Shown here in pieces: positions 61,763 through 64,000 of a DNA stretch of 64,000 nt. The DNA comes from Streptomyces sp. ADI95-17 (GTDB lineage: Bacteria > Actinomycetota > Actinomycetes > Streptomycetales > Streptomycetaceae), in NCBI RefSeq assembly GCF_003846175.1, contig NZ_ML123044.1:577962-641961 (forward strand), in the 5' to 3' direction. Position 1 is the stretch's first letter. Each line of letters opens with the position of its first letter. Both the position numbers and the translations under genes were made by a program. Under the pieces are notes generated by a model. The model was given only the letters and a program-made list of their open reading frames with translations. It had not been told where the DNA came from and did no database searches.

Positions 61763-62833
61763 TCAGCGGGTCTCGGTGACCTTGGCCAGCGCGCGCGGCG
61801 CGTCCGGGTCCTGACCGCGGGCGATCGTCACCTCGTACGCCAGCATCTGCAGCGGCAGGATCTCCAGCACCGGCTGGACCTCCTCGGCCACCCCGGCGGT
61901 CGGCAGCACGAAGCCCGCGGAGGCCGCCTCGACCTGCGCCTTCGGGCCGACCACGAAGAGGTCCGCGCCGCGGCCGCGCAGCCGGTCCAGTACGGGCTGG
62001 AGCGCCTCGCCGCCCCGGCCGTCGGTGACCACGGCGATCACCGGGGAGATGTTGTCGACCATGGCGAGCGGGCCGTGCAGCAGATCGGCGCCCGAGTACG
62101 AGAGCGCCGGGATGTAGCTGGTCTCCATCAGCTTCAGGGCGGCCTCCTTGGCGGTCGGATAGCCGTAGCCGCGCGAGGTGATGACCATGCGTTCGGCGAA
62201 CCGGTAGCGCGAGGCCAGGGCCTTGACCTCGGCCCTGCGGGCCAGGATCTCCCCGGCCCGCTGCGGCAGGACCTCGGCGGCCGCGCCGTCGCCGCCGGCC
62301 AGCCCCTCCACGAAGAGGTAGAGGGACAGCAGCGAGGCGGTGTACGTCTTGGTGGCCGGCAGGGCCTTCTCCGGGCCGGCCAGGATGTCGATGTGGTGCT
62401 CGGAGACGGCGGCCAGCGGCGAGTCCCGGTTGTTGGTGACCGCGAGGGTGATCGCACCGGCCTCGCGCGCCGCCCTGGTCGAGGCCACCAGGTCGGGCGA
62501 GCCGCCGGACTGGCTGACGGTGATGACCAGGACGTTCCGGAGGTCGGGCCTGGCACCGTACGCGGTGGTGGTCGACATCGACGCCAGGCCGCAGGGCAGG
62601 CCGAGCCGGATCTCCAGCAGGTACTTGGCGTACAGCGCGGCGTTGTCCGAGGTGCCCCGGGCGGTGAGCAGGACGAAGCGCGGCTTCCTCGCCGCGATCC
62701 CGGCGGCCGTCTCACGGATCCTGGGGGCACCCTCGTCGAGGATGCGCCGCAGCATCGCGGGCTGCTCGGCCATCTCGCCGGCCATGATCCGGCCCGGCTG
62801 CTCGCTCTCCTCGGCCGGAGAAGTGGCGGACAT
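61763..62833 (-). CDS. SIS-domain sugar-phosphate isomerase (GlmS-isomerase-like)
   Basis: This 356-residue protein has two SIS domains without the glutaminase half: TARGTSDNAALYAKYLLE and ITVSQSGGSPDLVASTR (first), GYGYPTAKEAALKLMETSYIPALSYSGADLLHGPLAMVDN (second). Relatives isomerise or deaminate aminosugar phosphates. It is divergent from nagB with a shared DasR site, so a role in GlcNAc use is likely. Confidence 0.88.
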   Translation of the reverse strand: MSATSPAEESEQPGRIMAGEMAEQPAMLRRILDEGAPRIRETAAGIAARKPRFVLLTARGTSDNAALYAKYLLEIRLGLPCGLASMSTTTAYGARPDLRNVLVITVSQSGGSPDLVASTRAAREAGAITLAVTNNRDSPLAAVSEHHIDILAGPEKALPATKTYTASLLSLYLFVEGLAGGDGAAAEVLPQRAGEILARRAEVKALASRYRFAERMVITSRGYGYPTAKEAALKLMETSYIPALSYSGADLLHGPLAMVDNISPVIAVVTDGRGGEALQPVLDRLRGRGADLFVVGPKAQVEAASAGFVLPTAGVAEEVQPVLEILPLQMLAYEVTIARGQDPDAPRALAKVTETR

Positions 62834-62986
62834 GTCGAACGCCTCCCAGCGGCGACACCGGTGCGTCGGCAACACCGTTCGGACCAGTCGACCACGGGGC
62901 CCCGGACGGCCGCCAGCGGACCGCGGCCGGCCCGGGTGCGTCCGGCCGTGCCCGCGTTACCGGGTTCTGCTAGATTGGAACCCTAT

Positions 62987-62998
62987 TGGTCTATACCA
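62987..62998. promoter_or_regulatory. DasR-responsive element (dre) of nagB
   Basis: TGGTCTATACCA is the DasR operator core with one change from TGGTCTAGACCA, 34 bp upstream of the nagB start. DasR, the GlcNAc regulator, is known to repress nagB in S. coelicolor. The same site faces the divergent SIS gene. Confidence 0.85.
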
Positions 62999-63031
62999 CC
63001 TGACTCCACTCTTCAGATCGGCAGGCCCAGC

Positions 63032-63817
63032 GTGGAAGTTGTCATCGTCCCGGACGCCAAGGCAGGCGGCGAACTCATCGCGGAGGCCATCGGTGCCCTG
63101 CTGAGCCGCAAGCCCGACGCACTTCTCGGCGTTGCCACCGGATCGACCCCGCTGCCCATCTACCAGGCGCTGGCGGCCAAGGTCCGCTCCGGCGCCGTCG
63201 ACGCCTCGCGGGCGCGCATCTGCCAGCTCGACGAGTACGTCGGGCTGCCCGCGGGCCACCCCGAGTCCTACCGCTCGGTGGTGCTGCGCGAGGTCGTCGA
63301 ACCGCTCGGCCTGTCCGAGGCGTCCTTCATGGGCCCCGACGGCTCCGCCGAGGACGTCCGGGCGGCCTGCCTGGCGTACGACAGCGCGCTTGCCGAGGCC
63401 GGCGGCGTGGACCTCCAGCTCCTCGGCATCGGCACCGACGGGCACATCGGCTTCAACGAGCCGTGCTCCTCGCTCGCCTCCCGTACCCGGATCAAGACGC
63501 TCACCGAGCAGACCCGGATCGACAACGCGCGCTTCTTCGACAACGACATATCGCAGGTGCCGCACCACGTGATCACCCAGGGCATCGGCACCATCCTGGA
63601 GTCCCGCCACCCGATCCTGCTCGCCACCGGCGAGGGCAAGGCGGACGCCGTGGCGCTGACGGTGGAGGGGCCGGTCGCCTCGGTCGTGCCCGCCTCGGCG
63701 CTCCAGCTGCACCCGCACGCGACGGTGGTGGTCGACGAGGCCGCCGCGTCGAAGCTGAAGCTGGCGGACTACTTCCGCGCCACGTACGCGGCCAAGCCGT
63801 CGTGGCAGGGCCTGTAG
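63032..63817 (+). CDS. nagB: Glucosamine-6-phosphate deaminase NagB
   Basis: This 261-residue enzyme starts at GTG 63032. Signatures: LGVATGSTPLPIYQAL (phosphate binding), LDEYVGLP with catalytic Asp (about 69-76), and GIGTDGHIGFNEPCS (about 135-149). It converts glucosamine-6-phosphate to fructose-6-phosphate and ammonia. The dre site upstream and strong terminator downstream show a single-gene unit. Confidence 0.96.
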   Translation: MEVVIVPDAKAGGELIAEAIGALLSRKPDALLGVATGSTPLPIYQALAAKVRSGAVDASRARICQLDEYVGLPAGHPESYRSVVLREVVEPLGLSEASFMGPDGSAEDVRAACLAYDSALAEAGGVDLQLLGIGTDGHIGFNEPCSSLASRTRIKTLTEQTRIDNARFFDNDISQVPHHVITQGIGTILESRHPILLATGEGKADAVALTVEGPVASVVPASALQLHPHATVVVDEAAASKLKLADYFRATYAAKPSWQGL

Positions 63818-63833
63818 AGCTTCCGGACACACC

Positions 63834-63874
63834 GAGAGGGCCGGGGCACCCAGCGTGGGTGCCCCGGCCCTCTC
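63834..63874 (+). terminator. nagB terminator hairpin
   Basis: Perfect 19-bp stem (63834-63852 with 63856-63874) and GCG loop, 16 bp after the nagB stop. Confidence 0.85.
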
Positions 63875-63939
63875 GTATGCCGTCACAAGGACTGCGGACG
63901 GGTGTGACGCGGCCCCCCGCCCGCATCACACCCGGTGCT

Positions 63940-64000
63940 TCAGACCGCCGTGCCCTCCGTGCCCCTGACGACGATCTCCGCCGCCGCGAGACCGCAGACG
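63940..64000 (-). CDS. 3' end of a minus-strand gene (partial)
   Basis: Reading minus strand to the TGA at 63942-63940 gives the last 19 residues VCGLAAAEIVVRGTEGTAV of a protein that extends past the window. The segment cannot be assigned to a family. The direction converges on nagB, sharing its terminator. Confidence 0.5.
   Translation of the reverse strand, partial: VCGLAAAEIVVRGTEGTAV

Overview
The window is high-GC actinobacterial DNA, almost certainly a Streptomyces chromosome. Supporting evidence: codon use is strongly GC3-biased; many starts are GTG; GTGA/ATGA translational overlaps are frequent; and lineage markers are present (WhiB-like WblE, the SigH/UshX pair, nickel superoxide dismutase SodN with SodX, snapalysin with its LysR activator, a family-2B encapsulin, and a DasR-box-bearing nagB). 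About 65 protein genes were resolved. No rRNA, tRNA, CRISPR array or insertion sequence was seen.

Region 1 (1-13.6 kb, all minus strand) is the most unusual part. It places an FxSxx-COOH-type RiPP operon next to a ternary vWA-MoxR-VMAP-type NTP-dependent conflict system. The RiPP operon has a precursor peptide ending FNNSF, a radical SAM/SPASM maturase, an HExxH peptide-hydroxylase-like enzyme and a TIR/NB-ARC/TPR protein. The conflict system has a vWA/SAV_2336-like protein with a helical repeat tail, a MoxR AAA+ ATPase, a trypsin-like protease fused to a VMAP-C-like region, and a small protein of the trypsin-co-occurring type. Together they look like a regulated stress, self/non-self or defence island.

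Region 2 (13.8-28.9 kb) is mostly core. It holds a small DUF6104 protein, a DUF4097-PadR operon, an HTH/Clp-N pair, a secreted GH5 glycosidase, an MDR oxidoreductase, malic enzyme, a polar amino-acid ABC transporter (binding protein, permease, ATPase), an ECF SigE-family sigma with its membrane partner, a methyltransferase, a CGNR zinc-finger regulator, and the divergent sodX/sodN pair. From memory, gene order from malic enzyme to sodN, and again from the encapsulin to nagB, resembles the SCO5261-SCO5236 core of S. coelicolor read in this orientation.

Region 3 (29-47.7 kb) appears to be an accessory insertion within that core. It carries regulators with divergent transporters (XRE-cupin/EamA, TetR/DHA2 MFS, GntR/CynX-like MFS), assorted oxidoreductases, an LPxTG surface protein and snpR/snpA. 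It also has a decay zone at 33.6-36.4 kb. There a membrane protein is frameshifted, a two-component kinase and its response regulator have collapsed into one out-of-frame remnant, and a VOC protein has lost its stop codon and reads antisense into an MFS gene. Several tandem repeats (14, 20 and 27 bp units) cluster at gene ends in this zone.

Region 4 (47.8-64 kb) returns to core functions. It contains polyprenyl synthase with encapsulin shell (probable cargo and compartment), NsrR and flavohaemoglobin with two NsrR-like boxes, a PGRP-type amidase, a PLP enzyme, a Na+/H+ antiporter, ushX-sigH with a BldD-like box, diacylglycerol kinase, wblE, a PdtaS-like histidine kinase, and a SIS-domain isomerase divergent from nagB with a DasR-type site between them. 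The window ends inside the 3' end of another minus-strand gene.
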